Positions 1 through 10,509 of a stretch of DNA of 64,000 bases are shown here, one piece after another. Source of the DNA: Solicoccozyma terricola (Eukaryota; Basidiomycota; Tremellomycetes; Filobasidiales; Piskurozymaceae); contig BCLD01000007.1 in the NCBI GenBank assembly GCA_001600875.1, forward strand, positions 405,141 through 469,140, written 5' to 3'. The position numbers were made by a program, and so were the translations under genes. The stretch's first letter is position 1, and each line of letters starts with the position of its first letter. Under the pieces are notes generated by a model that worked only from the letters and a program-made list of their open reading frames with translations, did no database searches and was not told the DNA's origin.

Positions 1-2875
1 CGTCTCTGATCTGCCTGCCACGCTGGGACTTCATCATCATGGGAACGACCCTTCGTCTGCGGGGTATACGGCTGAGGAGGTCCTGCATCTCGCTACGTCG
101 ACCTTTGGACCTCAACGTACCATTATGCTCTCCTTGGCGAGCAAGATTACAAGTCAATTGGGCTCCTATCCACCGGGTACTCGCCAAGCTTTGATCAAAG
201 GAGATCTTGTGGCAAAGGTCGCAAAGCTCGGTGTGAATATTCTTTGCTCCTCCGAGAGGAATTTGGGCATTGTCAGGGAAGGAATCTCATGTTTACATGC
301 CGCCGTCGATGCAGCAAGCGAAACGGCTAAGCAATCGCAAAATCTACCCTTGGATTCTCTATTGCCGCGTATAGAAAAACTTCTCGAGGAACCGATGAAG
401 TCTTCCTCGCTGGCGCCACCGTCGATTCAGAAACTCCTCGCATTTTTGCAAAGCGTCGCCGATGAGTCTATAGCTCAGGCAGAAGAGGTGACGGCAATCT
501 TGCCGACACTCGTGGAGTCTCTGGTCGTTGGCTGCTCTTGGCCAAGTAGGGGAGGATCGTCTGCGCCAGCTGAACTTACTATTGCCACATCGACCTTGCG
601 TTTGCTTTACACCTGTACGGCAAGCCATCGGGATATCACCCAAAGCTTGCTTCGCAAAGGGGTGTATGCTGAATTACTTCGCTTCATCGCTGTGCCGCCT
701 TGGTCGTGGACTTCCCACCGCGATATTTTGGGACTAGCGATGCAGTGTACCGCTTTGACGATGAACATCATCGAAGCGGTGAACAGGTTCGGGCTCTATG
801 GGTCGGTGGTCATGACTATCGCCGAAGCTATACAAGGCGTGGGCTTGTGGATCGGGAACCAAGCGATCGAGAAAGAACTTTCAACGGACGCCGCAGTGGT
901 TCAATTGTCCACTGCATACTTCAATCTACTTCGAACTTGGGTTATCTGTGCCAGCGATTCGCACAGCATGGAGCACGAGCATGATCTCACCTGGAGTCAA
1001 GTCAATGGTATGCCTTGGGCCGATGAAGCCATAGAGACCATCGAGCTTTCAGTTTCTTTGATTTCCGGGTGGATTCAAGGTGAAAAGGGCAGGAATACGT
1101 CTGCCATCCCGTACCTCTATCTCGTAGGCAGTTGCTGCGAGTTGCTAGAGGCTCGAGTCAAGGGGATTACTTCGAACGGTATCATTGGCTGGCGCGAGGA
1201 GAAGAACAGGCTGACGACTTTGCTGCGCGCATCCGATATTGTGGAGCTTCCGACATCGCTCCTTCTCCTCCTCGGGGGTCGGTCTCCGCATCCGTTAAAC
1301 GTCTACGAGCTGAACGCGGCGACATTGTTGGCGGCGTCGCTGTGCGGTGTTCTACATGAGCTCGACCTTTTACGCCCCGCGCTTTCAACGGCAGACTTTG
1401 ACGTTGGAAGTTACTTGAAGAGCATGAAGGTGGACACGTCGTCAAGCAGAGCTATTGGTCGCCTGTCATTCCTTTTGCTTCAAGTGGTTTCTATGGAGAA
1501 GGCACAGGCTTGGGCGAGCTGTGCTATCGACACTGTGTCGCTTCTGGGACCTGGCGATGAGTCGTACGCCATGCAGATCATCGACCAGCTCATCGACCTT
1601 GCTTGGCCAGAAGAGGATATTCAAGCGACTGGTCATCGTCATGGGTTTTATATCCTCCGGCCATTCTTGCATTACGTCGTGTTACCGAACCTGGACGACG
1701 TCGTCGGGCCAATTCCCCCAATTCCGAAATATCTCAAATTGATCAAAACGCTCAGACAGCCGGTTATGACTCCACGACCTACCGTCACCCGCATGGATTT
1801 ACAACAGAAACGTCGACTTGGAATGCCACTCACCGGGGATTTCTTACTTGCGCCTATTGAAGAGCTTCTCAAGGGCCCTTCTTCCCCGGCTTTCAAACAG
1901 CTCCCTCCGGCGTGGGATGCTACAGACCTCGAACTCGCGCGAACTTGCCTCGTCTTCCTACGCCTTATTCAAGAGAACACGACGGACGGCGCGAATATCT
2001 CCTTGCACGCTTCGGAGGTTATGTTAGCTTTAATGAAGGTGTTTTTGCTGGAGAACCGGCCGGCAGACGTTGATGACGAAGGACAGCCGGTTGAAACACA
2101 CGAAGCGATCTTCAGGGATGACGTGGTCGAACGAGAAATGAGACGTCTCTTGGACCCTTACCTCGTGGCCAGGTCACCCAGCGTTTCTTCACGAGCTAGA
2201 AGTGTGGAACCGCCTACAACCTCCTCGACCTCCTCCTTCTACCAGTTATACGAGTCCTTTGTTGATCTCTACCAATCCATCTCATTTTCGCACGATATCT
2301 TTGGTCGTCTTCTTCTCCCACCACTTGCAATGCATTACCCAGCCGATCATCGTCGATTGTTTTGGGTTGATCATCAGCGGTCTGTTCTTCGCTCGATCGC
2401 GGCGAACAAATTCGACTTTGAAGACGTTCCTCTGGAAACGGGAACGGGAACACTTGAATGTTATTTTTTACCGGCGGAATCGGACGCCGACGTATTGCGA
2501 GGTTATGTTGGAGCTCTCGTACACGGTTTGGTGTCTCCAGAGAGGGGAGAATTCTTGTTCTCTCTGGCTGTCTGGCACGTTGCTCAATCGATGTGGGTGG
2601 CCCCGATTGATCAACAATCTGGTGCGGACGCGGAGATGGATCACAGTCAAAGGGACACGATAATGGGACTCTTTGGACGATCTTCCAAGATATCACCGCG
2701 TACAGCATCAAGGGTCCTGAAGTGTGTTACAAAGTTGACGCCGGGACGGGTTTGGGCTGATCTTGCGATGATTTCGATTGAGCCTGAGGAAGTCCAGAGG
2801 AGACTGGAGTCGATCGAGGTCGTGGTTGGGCGAGATGCGATGGAAGTGTGGATGACGGCGGGGATAGGGCGGTAG
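1..2875 (+). CDS. RPAP1-like RNA polymerase II-associated protein, 3' part
   Basis: The frame is open from the first bases of the window, so the start codon lies upstream and this is a 5'-partial, intron-free 3' portion of about 957 codons ending at TAG 2873-2875. The first in-window codons read GYTAEEVLHLATST followed by FGPQRTIML, which is the style of the central RPAP1 region (GYT-x-E-E-hydrophobic-L, then PxQR). Near the C-terminus, the segment containing FGRLLLPPLAMHYPADHRRL and LECYFLPAE, then a VSPERGEFLFSLAVWHV stretch, matches the conserved RPAP1 tail. RPAP1 (fungal Rba50) is a cytoplasmic factor needed for assembly and nuclear import of RNA polymerase II. The rest is predicted alpha-helical repeat. 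The length is closer to animal or basidiomycete RPAP1 than to the short yeast Rba50. The family call is from remembered motifs, not a search. Confidence 0.8.
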   Translation, partial: VSDLPATLGLHHHGNDPSSAGYTAEEVLHLATSTFGPQRTIMLSLASKITSQLGSYPPGTRQALIKGDLVAKVAKLGVNILCSSERNLGIVREGISCLHAAVDAASETAKQSQNLPLDSLLPRIEKLLEEPMKSSSLAPPSIQKLLAFLQSVADESIAQAEEVTAILPTLVESLVVGCSWPSRGGSSAPAELTIATSTLRLLYTCTASHRDITQSLLRKGVYAELLRFIAVPPWSWTSHRDILGLAMQCTALTMNIIEAVNRFGLYGSVVMTIAEAIQGVGLWIGNQAIEKELSTDAAVVQLSTAYFNLLRTWVICASDSHSMEHEHDLTWSQVNGMPWADEAIETIELSVSLISGWIQGEKGRNTSAIPYLYLVGSCCELLEARVKGITSNGIIGWREEKNRLTTLLRASDIVELPTSLLLLLGGRSPHPLNVYELNAATLLAASLCGVLHELDLLRPALSTADFDVGSYLKSMKVDTSSSRAIGRLSFLLLQVVSMEKAQAWASCAIDTVSLLGPGDESYAMQIIDQLIDLAWPEEDIQATGHRHGFYILRPFLHYVVLPNLDDVVGPIPPIPKYLKLIKTLRQPVMTPRPTVTRMDLQQKRRLGMPLTGDFLLAPIEELLKGPSSPAFKQLPPAWDATDLELARTCLVFLRLIQENTTDGANISLHASEVMLALMKVFLLENRPADVDDEGQPVETHEAIFRDDVVEREMRRLLDPYLVARSPSVSSRARSVEPPTTSSTSSFYQLYESFVDLYQSISFSHDIFGRLLLPPLAMHYPADHRRLFWVDHQRSVLRSIAANKFDFEDVPLETGTGTLECYFLPAESDADVLRGYVGALVHGLVSPERGEFLFSLAVWHVAQSMWVAPIDQQSGADAEMDHSQRDTIMGLFGRSSKISPRTASRVLKCVTKLTPGRVWADLAMISIEPEEVQRRLESIEVVVGRDAMEVWMTAGIGR

Positions 2876-3104
2876 ATGTTGTGAATAGTAAATATTTGGC
2901 ATTGTGACCGGTTTTGATTGCTATTCCGGCATGTGCTGCTGTCTTTTTTTCTCGGACTTCGGTGTTTGATATTCTTTGGAATCAACTCGTTGCCGCCCGG
3001 CCAGGGGGCTAGACCCTGACCGGGGAGTGGGAGTGGGTGGGTGACTGGCTGCAGCAGCTGCAACGGATACGGGCAACAACCACCTCGATTACTTCACCCC
3101 TCCC

Positions 3105-3143
<39 letters not shown>

Positions 3144-3714
3144 AGGTCGCTTGGTCTGCTACAACTGTATGCGGGAAACCCCTCTCCCATGTCCTCCCTC
3201 TGTCGCCTTCCGCCCGCCCCCCGACCCCCGACCGCCACGACGTTCTTTACCTCCGGTGGCCCGCATTGGTTCAGTTGCCGACAACGTAAACATCCACACG
3301 GGGTACCAGGCTTTGGACATTGGACCGCCCCACACCTTACTAAGAGGGTGGGTTGTTACACACCCCCCATCTCCCCACCTCACCTTCAAACTTATCTATC
3401 GTCGTCGTACATATCGGTCACGTTGGCTTACACAAAAATCCCATCTACACTCGTCCTTTACTCCGACACAATAATCGGATAGTTAACTCGGCTCATACAA
3501 AAGATCGGCGCAAAAAACAGGATCTCCCACATCCCTTCTCAACCAACTCCCCCTTTCACGAACGCTCATGTGACTCTCCGTCTTATCGGCCATCTGGACA
3601 TCGTCTTAATCATCGGGAATGCTCAAGGGGCATTACTGCTAGGGGAAAAAAAAAAAAAAGGGTATACCACAATCACACATCACATCAAGGATCTCATTCC
3701 CCCATCCCATCACC
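2876..3714. other. intergenic region, RPAP1-like 3' flank and transcription factor 5' flank
   Basis: This 839-bp gap between two same-strand genes holds no supported coding sequence. It contains a 38-nt cytosine run (3106-3143), further C-rich sequence to about 3240, and a 14-nt adenine run (3646-3659) about 55 nt upstream of the next ATG. The latter part is presumably the promoter and 5' UTR of the Zn2Cys6 gene. I see no clear TATA box. Confidence 0.6.
3106..3143. repeat. poly-C tract, 38 nt
   Basis: There is an uninterrupted run of 38 cytosines at these positions, preceded by a near-pure CCCCTCCCT stretch. It is a homopolymer of a length that replicates and sequences poorly, so its exact length in the genome is uncertain. 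Confidence 0.9.
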
Positions 3715-6700
3715 ATGACATCGTTCCCCATGATATCTACCGCACAAGCACCAGCTGGTGCTTCATCATCATCATCATCATCAATAACATCGATCACCGC
3801 CGCCGATTCCTCAGCCTCATTCAGAGACGAGAAACTAGGTGTCAGACAGAAAGACGAGGATATCAAGGAAAAGGAGAAGAAAAGACGTCAATCCCAATCA
3901 TGCGATAGTTGTAGAGTCCGGAAAATCAAATGCACTGAAGCTACAGAAGAAGAGATACAACAAGCGATTACAAATCCGAACATCCCCGACCCTGGATTAT
4001 CTGATCATCCTACCTCGACATCGACATCGACATCGACAACGATATCAACATCGGCATCGGAACCTCCTTCCTTGGCTGGTACCACCACGGTTCCAGGTTC
4101 TACAACTGCGTTGACCAAGGATCAACTCATCACTGTGACGGGAGCAGCGGTTCCACGGACCAAGGATGGGAAATTGAGAGGTGTTTGTAAGCATTGTTTG
4201 GTATTGGGTCTAGTGTGTCGGTATGACTATGTGCCGAGGAAGAGAGGACCACCGAATCTGTGAGTGATGATTTCGGTTGGATTGGTTGCGAGGGTTGGTT
4301 GGGTTCGTGGGCATGGGCACGGGCAACAACGAGGGCTAACAACGGACCAAAAAAAACGCGAATGCAACTCTCTCTCTCTTCAGATACTTGAAACGGATTC
4401 AGGAAGCTCAAGCATCAGGTAAACCACCAACAAATGGTTTCTCAGGTTTCTCAAATGGGAGGAATCCAAACAACACATTCGCTTCGAGCAATGTCGGTCC
4501 AAGTCGATCCAAGAAGCATTCCACTGGAGATACGTCTCACAATGCAAATAATATCAACGGAAGATCACCTTCTGACGTCGTCGGTTCAATGGGTCCACCA
4601 GCTGGACTTGGTATGCAATCCATGTCATCTCAACATCTCTTTGGTGGAGGAATGGAATATGACGGGATGAGCTTTTTACGTAGTCATCCTTTCAGTGGGA
4701 CAAGTCCGGATGATCTCAGTGGTGCGAGCGGTGGTGCGAGCGGGGGAGGAGGAGATGGTTCAGGGAATGATAGAGATGATAGCGAGCTCATGATGGATGG
4801 GGAGGAGGATCATACCGGGTTCCCAATGGGAGAGGACATGGGTAGTCATGATTTGTTCATGACTCGTCGAAGTCAAGGAGGTGATGATTTTACATTGCAC
4901 TTGAATGGCGCTCTCGATTCATCGAATGGTCACTCTTCAGGACATAGGCGGATGGAGTATGGACACGGTGCAGGTTCGGGTGCAGGTGGAGGAACACAAG
5001 GGTTAAGGAGTCATTTGGCTGCAATACTTTCGCCGACGACATTGTTGGATGGTTCATCCTATTTCAACACTTCAAACGTACGAGACAGCGGTGTCACCTC
5101 GGACGTTAGTCTTTCTCGCCTCAACGGTCAACAACATAAGGGTCCGGCTTCTGCATCATCGTCTTCGCTCTCAATCAACTTCAATGTACCTCATACCCTG
5201 ACATCCGGCACTCTCAGTAGTATTGGCGCGGAACCACATTATCACATAAACTCGTCCTTTTCTGGCACGTCGCCAGGTAGCAATATCCTCCTCAATGGCG
5301 ATCGTGGGACCACCTCACATCCTCATCTACAGCCAATGTCCGGAGTCTACAATCCTCTCGATGCAATTCTGCCTCGACCTCTTCTCCAACTCATCATCAA
5401 CCTGTTCTTCGACTATGTTTTCGCACTCACACCTTGTCTTCACAAGCCGACTTTCTTCCGTGATCTTTTGCGGCGGAGAGAAGAGCAGCATGGGGAAGAG
5501 GAATGGACGACATTGGTACTCGCAACGGTCATGTCTACATTGGTTCAAGTACCAAGAGCGTATGTACCACTTAGTCGCAAAGAAGTCAGAGATTTGGCAG
5601 CGAAATGCCAAGAGGAGACAAGAAAGTGGAGCTTGAACGGGTACAAGGAGCCCACGGTTAATTCAGGTTAGTAAATTGGAACAGAGGCATGTGGATTTTT
5701 CAAATCCGTCCCTTGCTGACACCTCCCTCCAACTGTTCCATTTTGTAGTGATCATTCGTTACTTGTGAGCCTCCGTCCAACGCCTTGAGCAGTTGTATAT
5801 TAACTGATCCATTGTAACCGGAAATTGTGAACAGTGATGCGTGAGATCTTGCTCGGGAATCAGAACAATAGGAATTGTCAGATGACTGATCACATCACTT
5901 CCCATAGGGTCTACAATTACGTCCGCGGCAACGTCACGACTTGTCACACATCGTTGTGCGAGGCTCAGGCATTGGCGACAGTAATGCAATTACACGAAGA
6001 AGAGGTAAGATACTCCTCACCAACCCGTGGTATGACCAAATCCTGATCTGCCCCTGCCCTGCCCTACCCCTCCTCCATCAGAGTTACAGGTATCTGAGTA
6101 AGTCCGCATTTTATGAACCTGACCTAACCTAGACTCTCGAGCTTATCACTGCATCTACAGACCCAATTGAAAGAGAGACCCGACGGCGAATCTTTTTCCT
6201 CCTATTTGGCGCTGACAAATCCGAAGCTGTGGGTGACGCTTAGTTACATCATACAGCGTTCTCCCTAATTTTGGCGCTTGACTTCAGGTATTGCTCGGAC
6301 GACCTGTTCGTATGCGAGAAGAGGATTGCTATTCGCTGAGACTGCCAGAGGAACTGTGAGGGTTTTCCGCTTGGCATGTCGCCGATCGTCAATACTAACC
6401 GTCAGCCACATAGCGACGATGACTACATAACGGAGGATCGCTATCTCTCGCAGCCTGCTGGTGTAACCTCCCTTATCACCGGCTTCAACGCCATCACTCG
6501 AATACATTGCTGTGCGTGCATGAAGCTTGTCCTTTCCGAGTCAACGCTTACACCATGATTGTTCGAACAGTCTTTGGCAGACTAATGACCAAGCACAGAG
6601 AAGATAAGCGAGATCCTCCTTCCGGAGCTCGTCTACAGAGCCGTCTCAACGAATTGGACAAGTTGTACGAGCAAATTATGGGCGTGATGGATCATTGTCC

Positions 6701-7625
6701 ATCGGCATTGAGATTGAAGACTGGCGTGGACTCGAGAGCGCAGAGGTGAGTGAAGGTAAGCCCCAAGCACCACAGTGCATCGCTGAGAGGACGATGGCTT
6801 CGTACAGTCCGGCGGGAGGTTGGGACATCGATGCCCAAGCAAAGCTCCAGGAATTCTTCTATGATTCCAAGGCAAGTCGAGAGATTGCCCGAGATGCTTT
6901 CTTGGTACAGCAAGGCAATATCTACGTCACGCAGGTCAGTCCTCTCTCTGAGCTGGGCTCACATGCGATCCACTCATGATGAATCAAATACCACCGCAGC
7001 AAACCGCTCGTTTCGTCCTTCTTCAATACCGCAATGATCTCCTTTCTCTGCGCTCCAGCTCAGTGGGCTCCGACGCCCCTCGCGGCGCCATTACTGGCTC
7101 AAACAGTCTGAATGACGGGTGGATACCTTGTGGCGGGATTGCTTTGGGAGGAATAGGGAAGGTAGCGGACTCCAATAGAGCTCGGAGGGACCATGTGGCG
7201 ACGGATAAGGAGAATCTGTTCTATGATTTATTGACGATTTTGCATAGGTGAGGCGCAAAGTGTCTTCGTTTGGTGATGGTTCGTCGCTGATTCTGTTTAT
7301 TATCATCTGTCTTAAGTATCCCAATCCAGTCGATTGGTGAGTCTGCTCGTGTGTTTAAGGTCGAAAACAGCCCTGACCGAGTTTGATCTTTTTTCTTCCA
7401 GCTGTCAACGGGCCGGCCCTGGTAAACAACGTCCGCTATGTCGCTTCGGCCCTGCTCGATGCAGTTCAAGGCAAACCCAACAAACATAACGGCGGTTTCA
7501 ACTCGGACACCGGGGTGCGCGGCGAGCTTTCGGCCAGTGTGATGCGTGCTCAGGGATACTTGTTGGACTTTCTGAGTATCTTGTCTGAGATTGAGAAGAA
7601 CTACCAGCTTGACGAGGAGGATTGA
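3715..7625 (+). CDS. Zn2Cys6 fungal transcription factor with fungal-specific TF domain
   Basis: Exons: 3715..4259, 4384..5666, 5749..5764, 5908..6004, 6082..6097, 6161..6228, 6288..6355, 6414..6511, 6571..6745, 6808..6934, 7000..7247, 7317..7336, 7402..7625, giving 994 residues in one frame. Residues 63-73 read CDSCRVRKIKC, the first half of a binuclear zinc cluster. The second half, CKHCLVLGLVC, is at 158-168, followed by a basic YVPRKRGPPN linker. The 84-residue Ser/Thr-rich loop between them is far longer than usual. A Ser/Gly-rich disordered region follows. The fungal-specific TF middle homology region starts near LDAILPRPLLQLIINLFFDY and runs through RRRIFFLLFGADKSEAV and VTSLITGFNAITR. 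It is probably a nuclear, sequence-specific regulator; the target pathway is unknown. The intron between 5667 and 5907 has an alternative in-frame route (see findings). Confidence 0.88.
4015..4038 (+). repeat. TCGACA hexanucleotide repeat, 4 copies, coding
   Basis: Four perfect tandem TCGACA units lie inside exon 1 of the zinc-cluster gene and encode alternating Ser/Thr. Degenerate copies follow. The repeat sits in the loop that separates the two halves of the zinc cluster, and unit changes keep the reading frame. Confidence 0.85.
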
Positions 7626-7993
7626 ATGGTTCGGAAATGGCGTTGCGTTGTATAGGATGCAGACGGTGTGGATATGTGTATGGGTCCCGGGGGAAACGAG
7701 GTTGTTGACGATTGAAAGATTCGCTCACGTGGCACATTCCATGTATAGCGTCATCTGCGGCATCGTAACCGAGGTCATACATACAACTCTAGCTCTCGTC
7801 AGTCATCATCGTCGTCGTCAACCAGTCCAACCAGGTGAGCGTGATACGTGGCCAATGACCCTGCTGTAGGAACCTGATCCGCTGGCATCTCATAAACCTC
7901 TCAACCTGAACCGACCTGGCCGTCCCTTCCTCTCACGCCGCGACATCTCCAATCACAAGCCAACTCAACTCTCGCATTCATCTACCCTTCACC
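7626..7993. promoter_or_regulatory. intergenic, probable promoter of SYLF gene
   Basis: This 368-bp gap between same-strand genes shows no coding potential that I would defend. It ends in a pyrimidine-rich leader with a good start context, CACC before the ATG at 7994. Confidence 0.45.
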
Positions 7994-9573
7994 ATGGCGG
8001 ACAAGTTTGGCTCCTTCTTCAACAGAGTGAAAGAGACCACTATGGCAGCTGGCTCAACAGCTGGTACTATGCTGAAAGTGAGTGTCGAATGCGGAATGTC
8101 GTGCTTATAGGACTGACATAGCCGTCCTGGATCTCAGGACTCTCGCAACATCGCTTCATCCCAAAGTGCAGCGACACTCCAAGGATTCTCGCTACCAGGA
8201 GAAACGGATAAAGCGGCCAAGATATTGAAGGGTTTCTTAGCTGATCCGGGACAACCTCAGACGGCGTTGAACGCGATTCCAAAGGCAGTTCTCCTGAGAG
8301 CGAAGGGTGAGAGAATGAAAGAATAATGTGTGCGCGGGCCTACCGCCGATATCTGCCGCTGACGAATGGTGGATGTCCCTTCGATATCTTAGGACTAGCT
8401 ATTTTCACTATTCTCAAGGGTACATTGCTAACCCCCCCCCCTCTTCTCTCTGGTTGAACTGTTCTTATTTGCCTAATTGACACTGCTTCTCAACAGCCGG
8501 GTTCGTGTTCTCCGGTAAAGCGGGATCTGGTATTATCATAGCCAGACTCCCCGATGGAAGCTGGAGTGCTCCGAGTTGTATCGCCACGGGGGGTGAGTGG
8601 GTTGAATGAATGGCAGGGCCAGGTATAGACCATGTAGCTGACTTTGTTGGGGCATGACCGTCCAGGCGTTGGATGGGGTCTTCAAATCGGAGCTGGCGAG
8701 TCTACCCTTAAAAGGATAGCCAAACCATGAGTCTAAATCAACCTACATGTTACAGATATCACCGAATTCGTTGTCGTCCTCAACAATGACGATGCCGTAA
8801 AGGCCTTCTCACAAGGTGGCAACGTGACGATTGGCGGTGAGGCACCCCATGTTGCACTGTTGCACATATAACTCTTCCTGTGGTCTTTCGTCGTTTGCTG
8901 AAGAAATTGTTATTATCATTGGCCTCCCGTGCAGGAGCGGCTTCTGCCGCTGTTGGTCCTCTAGGTACCGGTGCACAGATTTCGGCTGCTCTTCAGCACC
9001 CCGCGCCCATGTTTTCCTACAGCAGATCAAAGGGTAAGCAGTCTCCCTCGAATCTTTCCAAGAGTTCGTTTGTGGGTTTAATTAAAAACAAAAATTAACT
9101 CTTCTTGACGATCTAGGTTTGTTCGCTGGATTGAGTCTGGAAGGAACTATCTTGGTCGAGAGGAAGGATGCGAATCGGTATGTGTTTAACTTGAGATTCG
9201 ACCCGCTTGCTTTTGATTCACCCATCGTTAAATCAATTCGTCCAATACCAGTTCCTTCTATGGCACAAGCGTCGCAGTGAGTGGACCTGAAACACCCTCC
9301 CACCCTCCCATCGACTGATCTCACTGACATGCGTCCCTTACCCTACTCCCCTGAAAGGCCAAGGACATCCTCTCCGGTCGAGTTCCCGCTCCAGAGATTG
9401 CTTCTCGGATGTATGAAATCATCGAATCCGCCGAAGGGATCGATGAAACTGCTATTCCATCGGAAGCTTATGTTCCTAATGAGATGGGTGGACATGAGGC
9501 ACTGGGTGGACAGGGTGGTGGAAGTGGTATGAACAACTCTGCAGGCACGGTTTTTGATGCGGACAGGCATTGA
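7994..9573 (+). CDS. SYLF-domain lipid-binding protein (Ysc84/SH3YL1 family), no SH3
   Basis: Ten exons: 7994..8077, 8138..8306, 8393..8419, 8497..8592, 8666..8695, 8756..8836, 8935..9033, 9117..9177, 9252..9276, 9358..9573, giving 295 residues. The product shows the SYLF (DUF500) signature: KAVLLRAKGLAIFTILKAG, then GSGIIIARLPDGSWSAPS, GVGWGLQIGADITEFVVVL, GPLGTGAQISAAL and SKGLFAGLSLEGTILVERKD. In yeast Ysc84/Lsb3 this domain binds phosphoinositides and actin at endocytic sites. Those proteins carry a C-terminal SH3 domain, but this one ends in a short Gly/Ser tail with none, so it is a stand-alone SYLF protein. The intron after 8695 begins with GC, not GT, and the reading frame requires it. 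The endocytic or membrane-trafficking role is inferred from family. Confidence 0.92.
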
Positions 9574-9739
9574 GGAGGGTGGAAGGCATGGGCAATTCTT
9601 TTGACTAGCTTGTGATACACCTTTTTGTTCTTTCCCCCTTTCTTTCTCGTAAGATAAGTTACTACTGCCATGCAAGATGCTGGAAAATCAACAATGTTTC
9701 CTCTTTACCTCCTCGTCTTGATGCATAGATCCAAACGAA

Positions 9740-10222
9740 TCAGCGTTCGAGGAACATGACAAGCTGCTGGACTAGATCCCTCCCGCCACTCACGATGTAA
9801 ACTTGGTAGTACGATATTCTCCATTCCTTGGCCTGTTTCTCCAACACCATCCTTCCAGCCCATTCTGCTTTTCCATTACCACCATCTGACACTCCATAGT
9901 CTACAGTTCCATACAACATCAACTCTGCTTGGTCATCGTCATCCCTAAGCTGTCCAGCCGGATATACATTTTCCACTACATGACGACGAGATGTGATTCC
10001 CTTCCACCCTCCTTGACGCCATTCCCGGATACCATTCTTGTCGTTTGCTGTAGTTGGACCCATGAGGAATGTGGGTCTATCGACGAAGAAGTCGGTATAA
10101 GCCTGATGAGTTGAGTCGGAGAGGGATGAAGAGGACGGGACGGCATCGGAGGCTTTGTAGAATGCCTCGAGAAGGGTGACGATGGATGGCGGGATGGTGG
10201 AAGGACAGATTACGGTGGTCAT
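9740..10222 (-). CDS. SnoaL/NTF2-like fold protein
   Basis: This is an intron-free gene. Translation from the ATG at 10222 gives 160 residues beginning MTTVICPSTIPPSI. The body (helical start LLEAFYKASDA, a FFVDRPTFLMGPT segment, GIREWRQGGWKGI, then beta strands ending EWRISYYQVYIV) has the size and layout of the NTF2-like cone fold, as in many fungal SnoaL-like proteins. The frame stays open for 35 more codons upstream, but that stretch runs toward a GGGAT repeat and looks non-coding, so the internal ATG is preferred. The catalytic role is unknown: this fold includes polyketide cyclases, dehydratases and non-enzymatic proteins. It is divergent from the Mim1-like gene, with 287 bp between starts. 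Confidence is good that it is a gene, moderate on the fold. Confidence 0.7.
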   Translation of the reverse strand: MTTVICPSTIPPSIVTLLEAFYKASDAVPSSSSLSDSTHQAYTDFFVDRPTFLMGPTTANDKNGIREWRQGGWKGITSRRHVVENVYPAGQLRDDDDQAELMLYGTVDYGVSDGGNGKAEWAGRMVLEKQAKEWRISYYQVYIVSGGRDLVQQLVMFLER

Positions 10223-10509
10223 GTTGTGGAGGATGGTATGCCGGTATGCCGGTATGCAGACTGAGTGTGTTGGCTGACGATGAGCTGTGAGATGAGCTAC
10301 GACTGATCCCATCCCATCCCATCCCATCCCATCTCTCCCGACAACTCGCCCTCCACTCCGTTCTCACTCCCCCGGCCCCTTTTTCAACTTCAACCCGTTC
10401 ACGAGTGGTTCAACTCGTCCAACCCGGAGCTTGTCATTCATTTCATCATCGTACCAGCCAAACGGGCACAGTCATACCTTACCATACCTTACCATACCTC
10501 ACCGCCACC
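10223..10509. promoter_or_regulatory. shared divergent promoter, SnoaL-like (-) and Mim1-like (+)
   Basis: The 287 bp between two divergent starts must hold both promoters and 5' leaders. The minus-gene side carries five ATCCC units (10306-10330). The plus-gene side carries a near-perfect repeat of CCTTACCATA (about 10475-10499) directly before the CACCGCCACC start context. Confidence 0.6.
10306..10330. repeat. ATCCC pentanucleotide repeat, 5 copies
   Basis: There are five tandem ATCCC units plus a partial one. Read on the minus strand, the direction of the SnoaL-like gene, the repeat is GGGAT and carries an ATG every five bases, so upstream ATGs occur in all three frames. Confidence 0.9.

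Noticed and set aside
3037..3482. Pro-rich open frames across the poly-C region
   Set aside because: They exist only because CCC codons are never stops. There is no start context or conserved content.
5749..5834. Inclusion of the 16-nt exon with the nearby acceptor at 5834
   Set aside because: That combination gives VIIRYFDA and then a stop, so the main model uses the acceptor at 5907. It is kept only as a possible non-productive isoform.
10223..10327. Upstream in-frame ATG at 10327 as start of the SnoaL-like gene
   Set aside because: The extra 35 residues derive from a GGGAT repeat and low-quality sequence. The ATG at 10222 begins the conserved-looking fold.
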